Positions 10,829-29,002 of a stretch of DNA of 64,000 bases are shown one piece after another. The stretch is taken from contig OX327691.1 of assembly GCA_946807835.1 (NCBI GenBank), forward strand, positions 15,055,688-15,119,687. Direction: 5' to 3'. The position numbers and the translations under genes are program-made. Origin of the DNA: Ailanthus altissimus (lineage: Eukaryota; Streptophyta; Magnoliopsida; Sapindales; Simaroubaceae). How positions within the stretch are numbered: the first letter of the stretch is position 1; each line of letters begins with the position of its first letter. The notes under the pieces are model-generated. The model did no database searches, was not told the origin of the DNA, and saw nothing but the letters and a program-made list of their open reading frames with translations.

Positions 10829-12543
10829 CTATACAACCCCTTTATTCTTTGGTCCTCCTCTCTTTGTCAGAGTTCTTATCCAGCCTTTCCTAATTTTGAC
10901 TCCATGATCAACATTGCCTTTGTTATTGGACCTCTTCCATCTTACAAGCTGGAGCAAATGCCCAATTCGCTTTCGCCACCTCAGCGTCGCCCCGCGGTGT
11001 CTTGCATGCTCTATCACACTCTTGTTACTCTCCTTTGGAATTGGCTCCTTGGCTTTGGTGGGGATATTATTATTATTGCTGTTATTATTCTTCCAGGACA
11101 TGCTGCAATGCTCAAGAGAGACCTTGGAGACTGTGCCTTTGTCCCATGAGGCAACACCATTGTCTTCAAATTTGATTGAGATAAAAGAGTCTGCAAAAGC
11201 TAAATTTGGATTGTAAATAATGGACTCCAATGAATGTATTTAAAAAAAGGAAAAAAGCAAAACAGTTGAATGAATATTGATATAGATTTGTTTACTTCAA
11301 GGAAGAAAAAGATGTATTGACATTTCTAGTAAATACAAACAGATGCAGACTCACGCAGTGTTTATCATTAATTATCTATTAAGGACTTGGATTAGTAAGA
11401 AATGACATCTATTAGATGAATTTGAATGACCATTATTACTTTCTTTTCCTTTTCTCCTTTTTTTCTTCTTTCTTTTCATAGGGGTAGGGCCTGAGACTGA
11501 GGCTTTAGATGATTTAGGAAAGTGGTAATTAATGTTTCTTCCTTCGCATTTAATAGACCGATAAATTTAACTTTTAATAGTTCTTAGGAGACCTAAGGTA
11601 ATTGCCCCAGCTTTAGCATGAGCAAAATTATATGATCTACCAACTTCTGTTTAACATTGAAAGCAAAGAGTAACTCAAAAACAAAGACGACAAATCTCAA
11701 CAACCATAACTAGGACAAAATTTCTGGAATTCCTCTGAAACAGCTTATAAAATCATGTGCAAATCATTAATTTCAATAACTATAATAAATTGCTTTTGCA
11801 AAATCTTTGTTGGCTATACTTCTTCAACCCCACCCTGATTTTCCAAGCTTTCTTAATGATTTTTTTGCCATTAAAACTATCAACTATCAAATATTTTATC
11901 CTGAATTGTTAGAACCAGTTATGCAAAACAATCCAAATAAGAGAACTGATGAAGATGCTAAATCTCCAAACAGCCACTGTTTGTCTGCGCAGCAGGCTAA
12001 TCTTTGACCATTCTTTTGTCATTACACAAACAATAATTCTCCACTAACAAGCACTTAAACACGTGAAATTTAACTGTTAATCTCTTTCCTTTCAATAAAA
12101 TTTACTATGAACACCAGAAGTTGTAATTTTTTCTAACAGTTAATATACTAATACAAGTAATTGAAATTAAAACCAACCAACAAAAAAAAAGACATACCTT
12201 CTTGGCTGCTGCATGCATCATGTTCATCAGAAATGTCAGATTTCCAATGCCGGAATTCGAAGCGATTGAGGAACGAACCAAAAGCAAAGATCTTGGGAAG
12301 ATAATTGATGTTGAGTTGCTTCTTGTCTGAGAGAACTTTACTACTTCGATGGTGGCTGCTGGCTGAGGAAGAATTAGAACGGTGGTGATGACCTTGCTTT
12401 GCAGCCAAAACAAGAAGCCTCTCATTCAAGCAAAGTGGGCAAACCCCAATCACAACTTGTTTGGGATGAAAATAACAGCACGATGAATTGTTGTCATCTC
12501 CATAGCCATTCATGTTCTTGTTATGGCGACGAAGTGGGTGCAT
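10829..12543 (-). CDS. Small DUF740/OCTOPUS-like plant protein, two exons
   Basis: Exon 1 is 12198-12543 and exon 2 is 10829-11190; the 1007-bp intron starts GTATGTC and ends TTTTGCAG. The join splits an Asp codon (phase 1) and keeps the frame, giving 235 aa. Residues about 20-48 hold a Cys/His cluster with CCYFHPKQVVIGVCPLCLNE, then RLLVLAAKQ. This resembles the N-terminal motif of DUF740 (OCTOPUS-family) plant proteins, which act at the plasma membrane in vascular patterning. The rest is low-complexity (Ser/His, then Asn runs) and ends in a very basic tail rich in Arg/Lys/Trp. At 235 aa it is much shorter than OCTOPUS, so it is a related small family, not OCTOPUS itself. There is no signal peptide or membrane span. 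Function is unknown; membrane association through the basic tail is a guess. The GT-AG join and conserved Cys/His block argue for a real gene. Confidence 0.8.
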
Positions 12544-12601
12544 AAATTTTTAGAAGAGAGTTAGGAAAGCTAGCTAAGACAAAACATGTGAACTTCAAAT
12601 A

Positions 12602-12620
12602 AAGAGAGAGAGAGAGAGAG
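12602..12620. repeat. (GA)n microsatellite in the probable 5' leader
   Basis: About nine GA units lie between the putative TATA box and the start codon of the DUF740-like gene. GA/CT runs are common in plant 5' leaders. Confidence 0.75.
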
Positions 12621-12682
12621 ATTGAAAGAACGTGAAAGAGAAGTTGAGTTTTTAGAATTAGTGCTTGCATTATTTGTATTCG

Positions 12683-12691
12683 TATATATAT
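12683..12691 (-). promoter_or_regulatory. Putative TATA box of the DUF740-like gene
   Basis: The minus strand reads ATATATATAC about 140 bp upstream of the start codon. A (GA)n run at 12602-12620 would lie in the 5' leader, a common arrangement in plant core promoters. Confidence 0.4.
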
Positions 12692-12856
12692 GGCGCTAGT
12701 TATTACTTGTATTCTAAAAATGGCCCACCAGCATATCAGTTTGGAGAATACAACAGAGGAGCATGGGTAATGTCGTTTTGGATTGCTATTCAGAAACATT
12801 TTACTGCTTTCAAGGCTTTTATAAATTCAATATCTTCTATAATATTATTTACATAG

Positions 12857-15800
12857 TCATTTTTTTTTAGTGCGAATATATTCGTACTTTAAAAAAATAC
12901 AAATTAATTAAGAAATAATACATTATGGCATTATTAAAAAAAGTATTAATATTATTTTTAAAATTATAAAAAAAACGACATCATTTTTAAATTATTCAGT
13001 AGATAAACAGCAATATATATAACCTAAAATTGCATTTTGCAATATTAAATGTATTATCAATCTTATGTTTAATGTTATCAGTCTTACCTTTTTTCTATGT
13101 TATTGATATAGTATTTTATGTCGTTATATAAGACCATTTTGGACTTTTTAAATAGCACAACAGCAAAGTGATACGCTGCATGATTTTTACTTCATGATAA
13201 ATCATCTTTATGATTAAGTTTTCAAAATAAAGACCTTTCCTTGCACTGTAATCCTTGTATGTTTTCTGATTAGGTCTGGTTTTTATAGATGACTCAAGTG
13301 ATGCTGATGGCCACATGTTATCTTTACTTTTCTTTTAAATTTGTTGGTATCCAACCGAAAAATTGAAGTCCTAGCAGTAGTATGAATTTCTTGATGTAAT
13401 TGTTAGCTAATGACTTAAATGGGATTAGGTTAAAATGCAGATATTATAGCATCTAATATAAGGCAAACCCTGGCCTATTAACCAAAAAAGCATGTAGTGG
13501 GTTGGGTTTAAATAGTTCCCAAGTCAAAATTTGTGACTCCCAGTTGATATGGAACATTAAATATAAAAGCAGAGGAGGAAGGGGATTGGTGTTAGCACAA
13601 AGCAGAGCTATAGCCTATAGTGTTTGGCATGAATCTTGTAAATGTCAAGTGGAGTTCCCAAAATTTGTGACTCCCATTTGATTTTTTATGACAATGCAAA
13701 GAGAGTAGGGCAGTGATGTAACACAAAGCAGAGCATAGTGTTTGGCATTGGCATGAATCCTGTAAATCTGGGGTGGGTTTCCAAACTATGTCCATGAAGC
13801 ACATGTATCATTTCTTTTTGTGGTTCTATTCTTCTTAAAATCAGTGGTGTGATTTCCATTTTCAAATCACATTGGGTTTAATTTTTCGGTAGCAGGATTG
13901 TTTGCTTGAAAAGCACGGATCTTTAAATTAATAAAAATAAGAGTGGGTATTTTTTCAATTTTGGTTCTGAAATTGAACCGAAACCAGACCAATTAATTTT
14001 AAAAAATTAAAATCGATTAATTCGAGCATAAAAAATCAAACAATTCAATTTGATATTTAATTTTTTGAAATTTTTAATATTTTTTTTTTCTGGATCATTC
14101 TCTTTATACAATAGCAAATATCACATGTTAAACTCATAATCATTAAATTCTAAAATTTGAAATGGTAGAATTAAGACCTTTAGATTACTCTATCCAGTAG
14201 CAAATATCATTCTCTCTATAATCCTAAAAGTATTTTTTAAGTCAAACCATTACTAAATGAACATGAAAGTATTTTAGTTTGCTAAATCTGTTTATAACAA
14301 TGACAAAAACACACTAATGAGAAATGAACCCTACATTGCCTTCACCCAGAAAGAAAGAAGAGTATGATGCAAGTTCATTAGGTGTACTATTCACCAATTT
14401 CCTCAAATAATATGGAATGCTAGTTGTAATATTCACCAATGTCCTAAAAATTATGGAATGTGAGGTTCCCATAACAACTAAACCACATAGTTTTGTCTGA
14501 ATTTTGAGAGACTTCACTGAGATTAATTATCAAATTTTTCATTGCTTTTTTCTTTCTTTTTTTTTCAAAAAAAAAAAAAAAAATTCTTGTCATGCCTGTC
14601 CTCCACACAGGATGGTTGCCACTAGCACACGCACTCTTTCATGGACACATCTTATGTGCTCGTGTGTCTGTATAAAGGAAAGAACGATATTATGATGATT
14701 AATTGAAATTTTTTTAAAGACATCCAAAAAAAAAACCTAAAAGAAAAGGGAGGGAAAGAAGAGAATGCTTTTAAGAGAGTGTTCATGAAACATCTCAAAA
14801 AGGGTGTAAAGGTGATAGAAACAAACAAACTAATGGTCACATGGGGAGAAGAGAAGCTGTTTCCATTTTGGTTGCCTTCAAGTCTAAGTTCACATCATGC
14901 TCCTAAAGTTTGCATTTTCGAATTGTGGGTCTCCTCTTTCCTACCCCTCTTTCTTTTGTTTAGTTTTATCCCAACCAACCATTCCAACAACTAAATAAAT
15001 CTCTTTTCAATTTTGTTCTTTCTTTTACCCCATTTCAATAGCCTTTTGAGCCTCAATGTTGCATTATTTCCATAGACTCCTATTAGATGCTTGAAATGGT
15101 CATCTATAATCCATCTCTAAACTTGGGTCATTAGACTTTGTCTACTAATGTTAGGCTAGTACGTCAAAAGAAGTTCAGGGGAGAAGACTTGGTCCGGGGT
15201 AAAAATAACAGTATGCCTACAACTAAGTCAATAATTGGACTACAAGAAGAAAGAAAGAAAAAGAAAGTTGAACCAATAGGATGAATCAGTTGTTTTCTTT
15301 GTTTGTAATTCTGTAGACAGTAGACAAGATGAAATTTAAAGCCTAGTCTAATGTCACCTACCCTTTTGCCTCCTTATCAAGTCCACAAGCAACAAACTTA
15401 AAACCGATTTGCATTATTTTGCATCAGTAAGCGAAGGCAATATCACAGAGCTAATTTGTTATGATAGGTGAATAGCATTTAAGGCTTTGCTTTTTTCTGG
15501 CTCTAAGGTGTTGAGTGCTAGGCCAAGGCAGTGCTAAAAAATCTACTCTTGCTGCAAGCCTTATTAGGCAGGTCCCTCCCCATTCAATACCAGAAATTTA
15601 AAAGTTTCTAATAGCTTTCTGAATCAGCAACAGTTGCTATTTACTATTGCATAGAAGCTATTTGATTATTCAGTTCTACATAACAAAGTGCAAAGTTTAA
15701 GAGCTAACACAACAGCAGCATAGCATTAGCTTCTGTACAATGCAACATAGAGTGAAGGCTTTGAAGAATTATTCACCGACTTCAAATCATTACTTAGGAG

Positions 15801-16000
15801 TGATTTTAAATTTCATCAGTTGAGAGTCTTGCATGTTTCTGTAACCTTCTTTTACGCGAATGTCAAACATGATACATCATTCGTTCTATCAGAGTATTCA
15901 TTGCATACAACATTTTATTGGCTCATATACAAGCATAAGCATTGGTCCGAAAGTAAAATAGAGAGTATTAACTTTAATCTTAATAATATGTTCGGGAAGG
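12857..16000. other. Intergenic spacer between the DUF740-like gene and LACS9
   Basis: Apart from the tandem duplication near 13560-13790, I recognise no gene or mobile element. Poly(T)/poly(A) runs occur at 14557-14582, and purine-rich tracts near 14726-14765 and 15245-15270. Short open frames (13116-13316, 14314-14994, 15820-16053) have no recognisable content. Confidence 0.5.
13565..13790. repeat. Imperfect ~110-bp tandem duplication
   Basis: Two adjacent copies share the blocks GCACAAAGCAGAGC/ACACAAAGCAGAGC, AGTGTTTGGCATGAATC (the second copy with a small insertion) and TGTAAAT. The first runs over about 13570-13660 and the second over about 13690-13790. The antisense 70-codon open frame over it is a by-product. 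Confidence 0.65.
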
Positions 16001-16318
16001 TAAAGGGGAAAAGCGACGGTCAAATTTTGCTATTGAAGCTACTGAAGCTTTGAAAGGAGTTTACATTTAACACGATCATGTTGAAGCTACTGAAGCTTTT
16101 TAACTGTGAGCATACAAAATCTTGATCACCCATTCCATTATTTTCCTGGAAAGCCAGAAAGAATACACATCCGAAAAGGGGGAAAATTTTTCTCAATACA
16201 AAAGTCTTGGAAGAAAAAGAAAAAGGGCATTTTGGAACAGGTGAGGATAAAGAGGATCCTAACCAGAGTCCATTCATGGACTTTCTGCACAATGAATAAA
16301 CCATATCAAAATTTCTCC

Positions 16319-22260
<5,942 letters not shown>

Positions 22261-22900
22261 CTTTCAACAATTGTATGGCTCCAGCAGAGTCTACCAATTC
22301 AAGCCCTGAAACAGAATCACATCCAGCCATATTTATTATTCTGCCAAATATGTCTTCGTATCATCCTTGTTAACAACTTAAAGAACCAATAGCAGAAGTA
22401 AATTTGGAAAACTTATTGGTTTAACATCATGCCGTAGTAATATTATCTGAAATCAAAGTTGAAGATGACATGAAAGAAACCACTCTATACTCCTACAAAC
22501 TAACTTCCTTAAAAAAAAAAACTATTAATTTTCTTCCAGCCCGAAGATAAAACTTTTTCAATTATCAATTCTCAAATTCACCATTATAATAACAAAAAGC
22601 AGCTACAATTATAATCCAAAACATAAACCTAAGATAAACTCCCACCCCACCAAAAAAAAAATTAAAAATTGCTTTATCTGCACTTATCAAAAAGCGTTAA
22701 CAAACTGTGACAAAAACCCAATTTCCAGGAAACCAAAACTGATTCATAAAAAAAAAAATACCTATAGCATTATAAAGAACTTTAAAGTTGAAGAGTTAAT
22801 GGGGCGAGGGGAGAACTCAACGATTTAAAAACGGGGGCGTTTAATATATTTGGGTTGTGGGCGGAAACCCCGAGAGTTCAGAAGTTGGAAGTTTCAGAAG
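22261..22900 (-). promoter_or_regulatory. LACS9 5' leader with probable leader intron and core promoter
   Basis: Upstream of the start codon the minus strand shows a splice acceptor (TTCTGTTTCAG, first exon base 22305). About 450 bp further up is a donor (CTATAG/GTATTT, last exon base 22762). An intron at 22306-22761 therefore probably interrupts the 5' UTR. A TATATTAA motif at 22841-22850 could be the TATA box. Further upstream lie a CACGTG G-box (23013-23018), more ACGTG cores near 23115 and 23220, and GTGGGCCCC near 23117-23125. The splice sites are clear; the promoter reading is inferred. Confidence 0.5.
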
Positions 22901-23244
22901 TGAGTTCTTACTCTGAACCGGGTTTTTGTCTTCACTCCACTTCAGAGTTTCCGGTCTCAGTTTTCAACAGACAACAACAGGTAAGAAAACAATTGGATTC
23001 ATATGGTCCATACACGTGGCATATTTCTGGGGGGGTTTCGTTGGTTTTAATCTGGACCGAACAGTCGGGTGATGGAGGTTGATTGATGTGGCACATGCGG
23101 CCAGATGCCACGCAACGTGGGCCCCATCTTGTAAATCATCCATTCCTAACTCCTTCCTACCTCACAATTTCAACAAGCACAGGTAAAATATTAAGGGTTC
23201 AACGTCAACGTCAACTAACACGTGTTTAAGAAGTAAAGGAAGTT

Positions 23245-23469
23245 ACTCACCACGGGCAGCTCGTCGACTGATAAAATAGTGAGAAGTCAAGTAGAAACTT
23301 TGTGTAAAATTTAAGTTCGAGTCCTTTTTCCATCACGGATTTGATAGATTGTTATGGTGCTTTAGATGAGTCCGTATAGAAGTAGGGGCCCTTAACGATG
23401 AGTTGTTGGGCTAATCTCCCCAAAGTTTACTGTAAAAGTTTCCCGTTTCATTAAAAAAAAAAAAAAAGC
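23245..23469 (+). mobile_element. SINE with poly(A) tail and 10-bp target-site duplication
   Basis: The 225-bp segment is bordered by the direct repeat AAAGGAAGTT (23235-23244 and 23470-23479) and ends in a run of about 16 A. An internal AGTTCGAGTCC at 23314-23324 matches the RNA polymerase III B-box of tRNA-derived SINEs. A weaker A-box-like region lies near 23255-23275. Just before the tail is TTTCCCGTTTCATT. Length, tail and duplication all fit a plant tRNA-derived SINE moved by LINE machinery. I cannot name the family. Confidence 0.82.
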
Positions 23470-23479
23470 AAAGGAAGTT

Positions 23480-24129
23480 GGTAAACAATAAGGTTTGATA
23501 TTTTTAGTAAATATTCTAACAATTAACTAATTATAAAATTATTGCAAGACATTACATGACTCAATAACAAAACACACGTAAAACGCAAAATTAATGTTAA
23601 TTTGAACACGCTCAAGTCCAACACTATCTTCTTCTCATTCTTTACTAATCATCGCTAAATATTATAGGCTTTTTTTTTTTTTTTTGACAAGAATGAAGTG
23701 CAACAGCCAACAGCCGTTATTAATAGCGTAGATCCCGCATGAATGGTTAATAATTATAATAACAATAATGGTTAATTTTATTTTACCCCTTCAAGAATGA
23801 ACAACTATTATTTTGTTCTTTTTTTTACACATTATTAATATGCCCCATTTCTTTAGTGGGTGCTGTTAAAATTAACGAAATTAAAAGTAAAATAATCATT
23901 TCATTTTTTATAATACTAAAGGCACTTTTTTATTTTTCAAGTAGCTTAATTTTTTTTAATTTATTTTTATATATTTCTAATTTTAGAGGATGGAAGTTGA
24001 AAGAAGAAGAAAATTTTAAAAATATAGTGTTGGTTAGTTGGTCAAAACAGTTATTATACTAATTATAGATGGTTAACTTTAATGATACTAACTAATAGAA
24101 AAAATAAAAATTTTAAAAATAATCCTTCA
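23480..24129. other. AT-rich spacer between the SINE and the MULE
   Basis: It consists of homopolymer-rich sequence with a T16 run near 23671-23686 and no recognisable gene. The left MULE terminus might extend a little into this stretch, since weak similarity to the right end can be traced further out. Confidence 0.4.
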
Positions 24130-24865
24130 GTTTTATAATTATTCTTTTTTAATTAAATTTTAATTCATCATTTTTTATTAGTCATACATCTCATAATAGG
24201 GACATTTATAATTCCAAATTAAAAACTTTAAGTTTTCTCTTATGTCTTTCTATCGAACTAAAATTAAATTGTTGGACCAAAAATTTTAAAGTTGTTATTG
24301 CGTAAATCGAGTCTTGCACAATATATTTATCACTTCAAATCAAGAAAATAGTCAATTCTTGTAAAAAAAATTTAACTTTTTAATAATTTTAATATTCATT
24401 AGAAATTAGTTAAAAATTGCATTTGAAACTAGAAATGTGTGTTATTAATAAATTAAATATAAAAAATGAGTTAAAATGATGTAAAAGACATTAAAATTCA
24501 GTCAAAAATATAATTTTTTAGTGTGTTTGACTGAAACCAGATAGTAGTCGGTGTGGTGACCCACCGCCACCTAGTTTTGAAAATCTCATAGCCATCTCGA
24601 GGGCACATGTCGAGCTCGAGATGGCCCCCGAGATGCTCCCATCGACGCTCTTGTTGCAGTATCGCAAACTCAATGTGCACAATACTACACTTTGCGCCAT
24701 GTAGCGCCTTCATATGCTACCATGTGACGCCACAGTAATTTTTTAGATTTTTTTAAAAATTATTTTAATTATGTCTATTTAATTTAAGTAAATAATTTTA
24801 ATTCTATTAATCAATTAATTTATTTATTAATAAGTTGATTAATATTTTATGTTTAATTTTTTTTT
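24130..24865 (+). repeat. MULE left terminal inverted repeat (~0.73 kb)
   Basis: It pairs with 36065-36705 in inverted orientation. The central part (about 24540-24735) is GC-rich and diverged or longer than its partner, while the outer ~400 bp and inner ~130 bp align well. Confidence 0.82.
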
Positions 24866-25880
24866 AGATCTAAGTCCCAGGCATTGCAATTTTGCACAGT
24901 TTCTAGATTTATTCTGAATTTTTTTAGGGCTTTTTAATTTATTTTTTTTTTGTTTCAGGTCCTATGGCGTATGATGCAATTGGTATTTATTTTGGAGGAA
25001 AGTATGAGAGTTCTAATGATAGATAAGAGAGTTATATTGATTATAATAACTTTGGGATTTCGGTTCCAAAAGATATTAAATTTGAACATCTTTTAAATAC
25101 AGTGTGTTATGTCTTGGGAGTCAACAATGTGAACTATAAGATGACTTTGAAAATCAAAATTAATACAACGAGATATAAGTTAAAACATATTGAGATTAGA
25201 AATGATAGTGATATTAGATTCTTTTTTAGCGCCAACAGAAGATCGTATTGTCCTTTATGTATAACAGTAGATCTTAGAGCTCTCGTTTATGAAAAGGATG
25301 TACAGCTCCCCAATCAAAACCCACCATCGATTCATACTCATTTTTTGTCAACCAATGGTAGCAACCAAGTGAGCCACACATCCCCATCAATTCCATCAGT
25401 GGTTTCCTCAAACACAACGAATGAGTATCACAATATTTTTCCTATACCATTCAATGAAGACTCAGCTTCTATACACTATGATTGTGATGACATTGCAAAT
25501 GTTGGGGATGTGGAAGGGGATTGTGATGATGTTGAAAATATTGATAATGTAGAAAGGGATTGTGATGGTGATCAAAATGTCGATAATGTAGAAATTGATT
25601 GTCACATGGAAGAATTTGCCAGTTTGGATGATTTACCAGAAGGCGGACATTGTTATATTTCAATTAGCTCTCTAAATGTTGAAGTTAGAATAGGATATTT
25701 TTGTGATGCTAAAAAATCTTTTACATTTATGCCTCAAATATCACCATCGAACTTAGGCATATCCGATAAGATACTGAATAGTAGAATTGACGATGCGTTT
25801 GTGAGAAAGTTATTTGATAGTAAGGACAAACTTCACCGGGCTATTAGTATGCTAGCACTTAATGGTAATTGGAGCTTTAA

Positions 25881-28576
25881 TGTAGTAACCAGTATCCACA
25901 ACCGGTAAGAATAAGTATATATATATACGTATTTTTATTTATATGTGGGTGATACTTGATTTATGTATTATTATTAGTAGTGTTTTTATAGGTTAAGGAT
26001 ATACTATTAGCATTGGGTTTATTTGTAAGACTTTAGATTTATTTTAGGGACCAATTTGTAATACTTTGAAAGTTTTAGGGGCAAATTCGTAAATATCAAA
26101 AATTAGTCTCTTAGTATAAAAATACACTTTTGAAACCTTAATTCTCTCATTTTGGTCGAGCTACCTCTTTTAGAGTGAGAGAAGAGAGAAAGAGAAGAAG
26201 AAGAAGAAAAAGAAGAAGAAATTAAAATTTTGGATTTTAAGAGGTATATCACAACTATTTCTGAATTTATTAGTGTTAATTAAGTTAATTCCTTTAATTT
26301 TTTATTTTTAAAAATATATATAATTGAGGATTTGATGTGTATTTCGTAAGATATTGTGAGAATTGATGATGATCTATGTAGATAGTTTGATAAATCATGA
26401 TGAATTGCAGAATTTCTGTTTGATAGTCCCTTGATCCAGAAATTTTATAAATTGTTGTGATTCGATTCTGGTTTTGAATTTTGAGTATATAAAATTAGAC
26501 ATGTTTAGGATCATCTGAGACTTTTAATCGATTGAAGATTTCAGAAATTGAATTTGTAGTGAATTTACTAAAATGACCCTGAAATTCTAAAAATTTCCTG
26601 TGTGAACAGTATGATATAGTGGCAAACAATTTTTGACCTACTGAATGATCTTCAAAAATTACAAATTTGTGGAATATCATAAGCTTATATGTCTAATATG
26701 ATATACTTAGAATTGAGAATTTAGATCAATGTGGTTAAATTGTTATAATTTTCTAAAGTGTATCAGCTTATTGCAGTATTTGATTAATAGATTTTTAATG
26801 TTATGGAATAAAATAGTTTTAAAATACTTTTGGCAGGGATTTTGAAGTGAAATATTTATCATGGGTTGAAATATGTGTCAAGAGTAATTATATGGTAGTT
26901 TTGTAATTTTTGAGTTAGTATCTAATTTTATAAAATTACGAAATTAAATACTGTTCAATAAATATCTTGATCCCGCCAGAATAATAGTTTGAATTTGATG
27001 GTGTTCATGAAATGGAATGTGTAGGAATTATGATATAATATTCATATATAAGAAGGATATATGAGTTATGAATAATATATTCTAATTTTGAAGTAATTGG
27101 ACATCATTTGATGTATTAGAAAATTTTATTAAGTATAAGTGGTAAGAATGACAGGTTTTGAGAAACCAAGTAATTAGACCAATTCGATGTGATAAATGCA
27201 TTGTGTGTAATTTTGTAAGCTATTTCAAGTGTTTTGTGTAAATTGTGAGGCTTATAAAAGGATTAATCTCTATTGATAGGTTAAGGAGAATTAAGCCTTG
27301 TACCCGAAAGTGCTAAGAGGTAAGTATACTAGACTTTTTACTGAAATTACAATAAGCATAGTAATTGTCTATGTATGATTTTGTAAATGTGCTTAGAAAT
27401 ATGTTTATATTATGTCAAAGTGTATTTGATATGAAATGTGAAAGACATATGTTTATGAATGTGAGCATTGACATTGAGCATGGACATACATGTATTTTTG
27501 AAAGTGAGCTTTCAAAATGAAACGTGTTTAACAAAGAAAGCCTTGAAGTGTTATATGTCCATGAGAAACATTTTGTGTTTTGAGGATACTTGAACTCACT
27601 GTTGACTTAGTAGGCATCTTATATGATTTGTGGAGCCTTTATATGTGGCTTTTCCTTCGAGATTGGTATATGTTATGTGTTCCGTATGTAAGGAGGATCC
27701 TATTAGTACCTAAAGGAAGATTGAGTCATCACATTCGTGTAGTGGCGTATTGGTGCATCTGAGAGGACTCACCGATGATCAGGGTGGGGGTTTGGATCTT
27801 ACCTTCGGCCTTGAGCATTATATATGTGTAATTTAAACCTCACTTGTACTATTTCTCTCATACGGTATGTCACCTACGAGTGACATCTGGCTCATTATGT
27901 GATATGTGATGTGTAAGTCCTACTAAGTAGTAGTTGAGTGATGGTATTCCTATTATATGTTTTGAAAGAATATGTAAGCACTTACATGACATGTGATTTG
28001 ATAAGATTATAATTTTGATTGATCACAGCATATCATACATATGCATTGTGTACATATATGTATTTGTATTTGATATATAAAAAATTAGTATGCTTACTGA
28101 GTTTTATACTCATTATAGTTTATGGTGATTTCAAGTAAATAAAGTACATATGTGCTTAGCGGATTTGGTAAGACTTCTACTGTTCATTAGGTTCCCTAAG
28201 TTGCTAGGTTGCTGAGTGTTTTCATTTGGGGACACGTGGGATAAGATATTTGATTTGTCCATATTGAATAAATACTTATGTATTATTTTATTGTGTGTGG
28301 TTAGATTTAGTTTAAGTTTCACCAAGTGTGGTTATAGATTGATTTTAAGTAAGAATTTGTAATGAATATATTCTAGGCTTTCGATAACAAAGTTGCTACT
28401 AGTGACGTAGTAAAGTGTTAATCTCTGAGAAAACTCTGCGTATCTCCGGTTTACTAATTGTCCCAGTCATAATTCAATTGCTATAATTCTGAAAGAAATT
28501 AAAATGAATGTTTAAATATTATTGAATGAATGTAAGTGATGTCGTGTATCAGATCTTTTGGGTTTGGGGCGTGACA
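25881..28576 (+). mobile_element. Solo LTR A1 (2.7 kb), target-site duplication TTTAA
   Basis: It starts TGTAGTAACC and ends GGGGCGTGACA, flanked by TTTAA at 25876-25880 and 28577-28581. The same family recurs in inverted orientation at 58906-61622 along its entire length. A TATAAAAATA box near 26118 followed by a purine-rich (GAA)n leader (about 26170-26222) suggests that transcription would run on the plus strand. No gag, pol or second LTR accompanies it, so the internal region was lost by LTR-LTR recombination. It sits inside the MULE transposase between a Phe codon and the next residue. The family is probably Gypsy, judged only by length and style. Confidence 0.9.
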
Positions 28577-28642
28577 TTTAAAGTCTCAAGGTCGACAAAA
28601 GATAGTTTTGAGGCAAAATGTGACGATGATAGATGTTGGTGC

Positions 28643-29002
28643 TGTTGGGATTTATGCTCACGTGTCATCCCATTGTTGTATGAGTATCTTATTTTATAAT
28701 ATTTATCCAGTTCATTCTTTGTTAAATCGCTAATTACTATTATTAAATAGTTTAATGCTTGTGACGCTACAGACATTATATGATCTGAAAAGGTTTAGAT
28801 TTGGTCTTAAAAAGTTTATATCTGTTAGTATTTGTGCTCATGTGTCATCCCATTGTTGTATGAATATTTTATTTTTTAATATTTATACAGTTTATTATTT
28901 GTTAAATCGCTAATTACTATTATTAAATGGTTCAATGCTTGTGACGCTACAGACATTATATGATCTGAAAGGATTCAGATTTGGTCTAAAGAAGTTTAGA
29001 TC
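28643..29002 (+). repeat. Exact-period 180-bp tandem duplication at the LTR B1 head
   Basis: Units 28643-28822 and 28823-29002 each start TGTTRG and end AGTTTAKATC, and share GTCATCCCATTGTTGTATGA. The other family copy (45767 onwards) has a single unit, so the duplication is specific to this copy or its parent. Confidence 0.85.

Noticed and set aside
23231..23330. Possible tRNA gene because of the B-box-like motif
   Set aside because: No cloverleaf can be drawn; the poly(A) tail and direct repeats show a SINE.
25469..25663. Antisense His/Asn-rich open frame inside the MULE transposase
   Set aside because: It mirrors the Asp/Val-rich acidic repeat of the transposase on the other strand.
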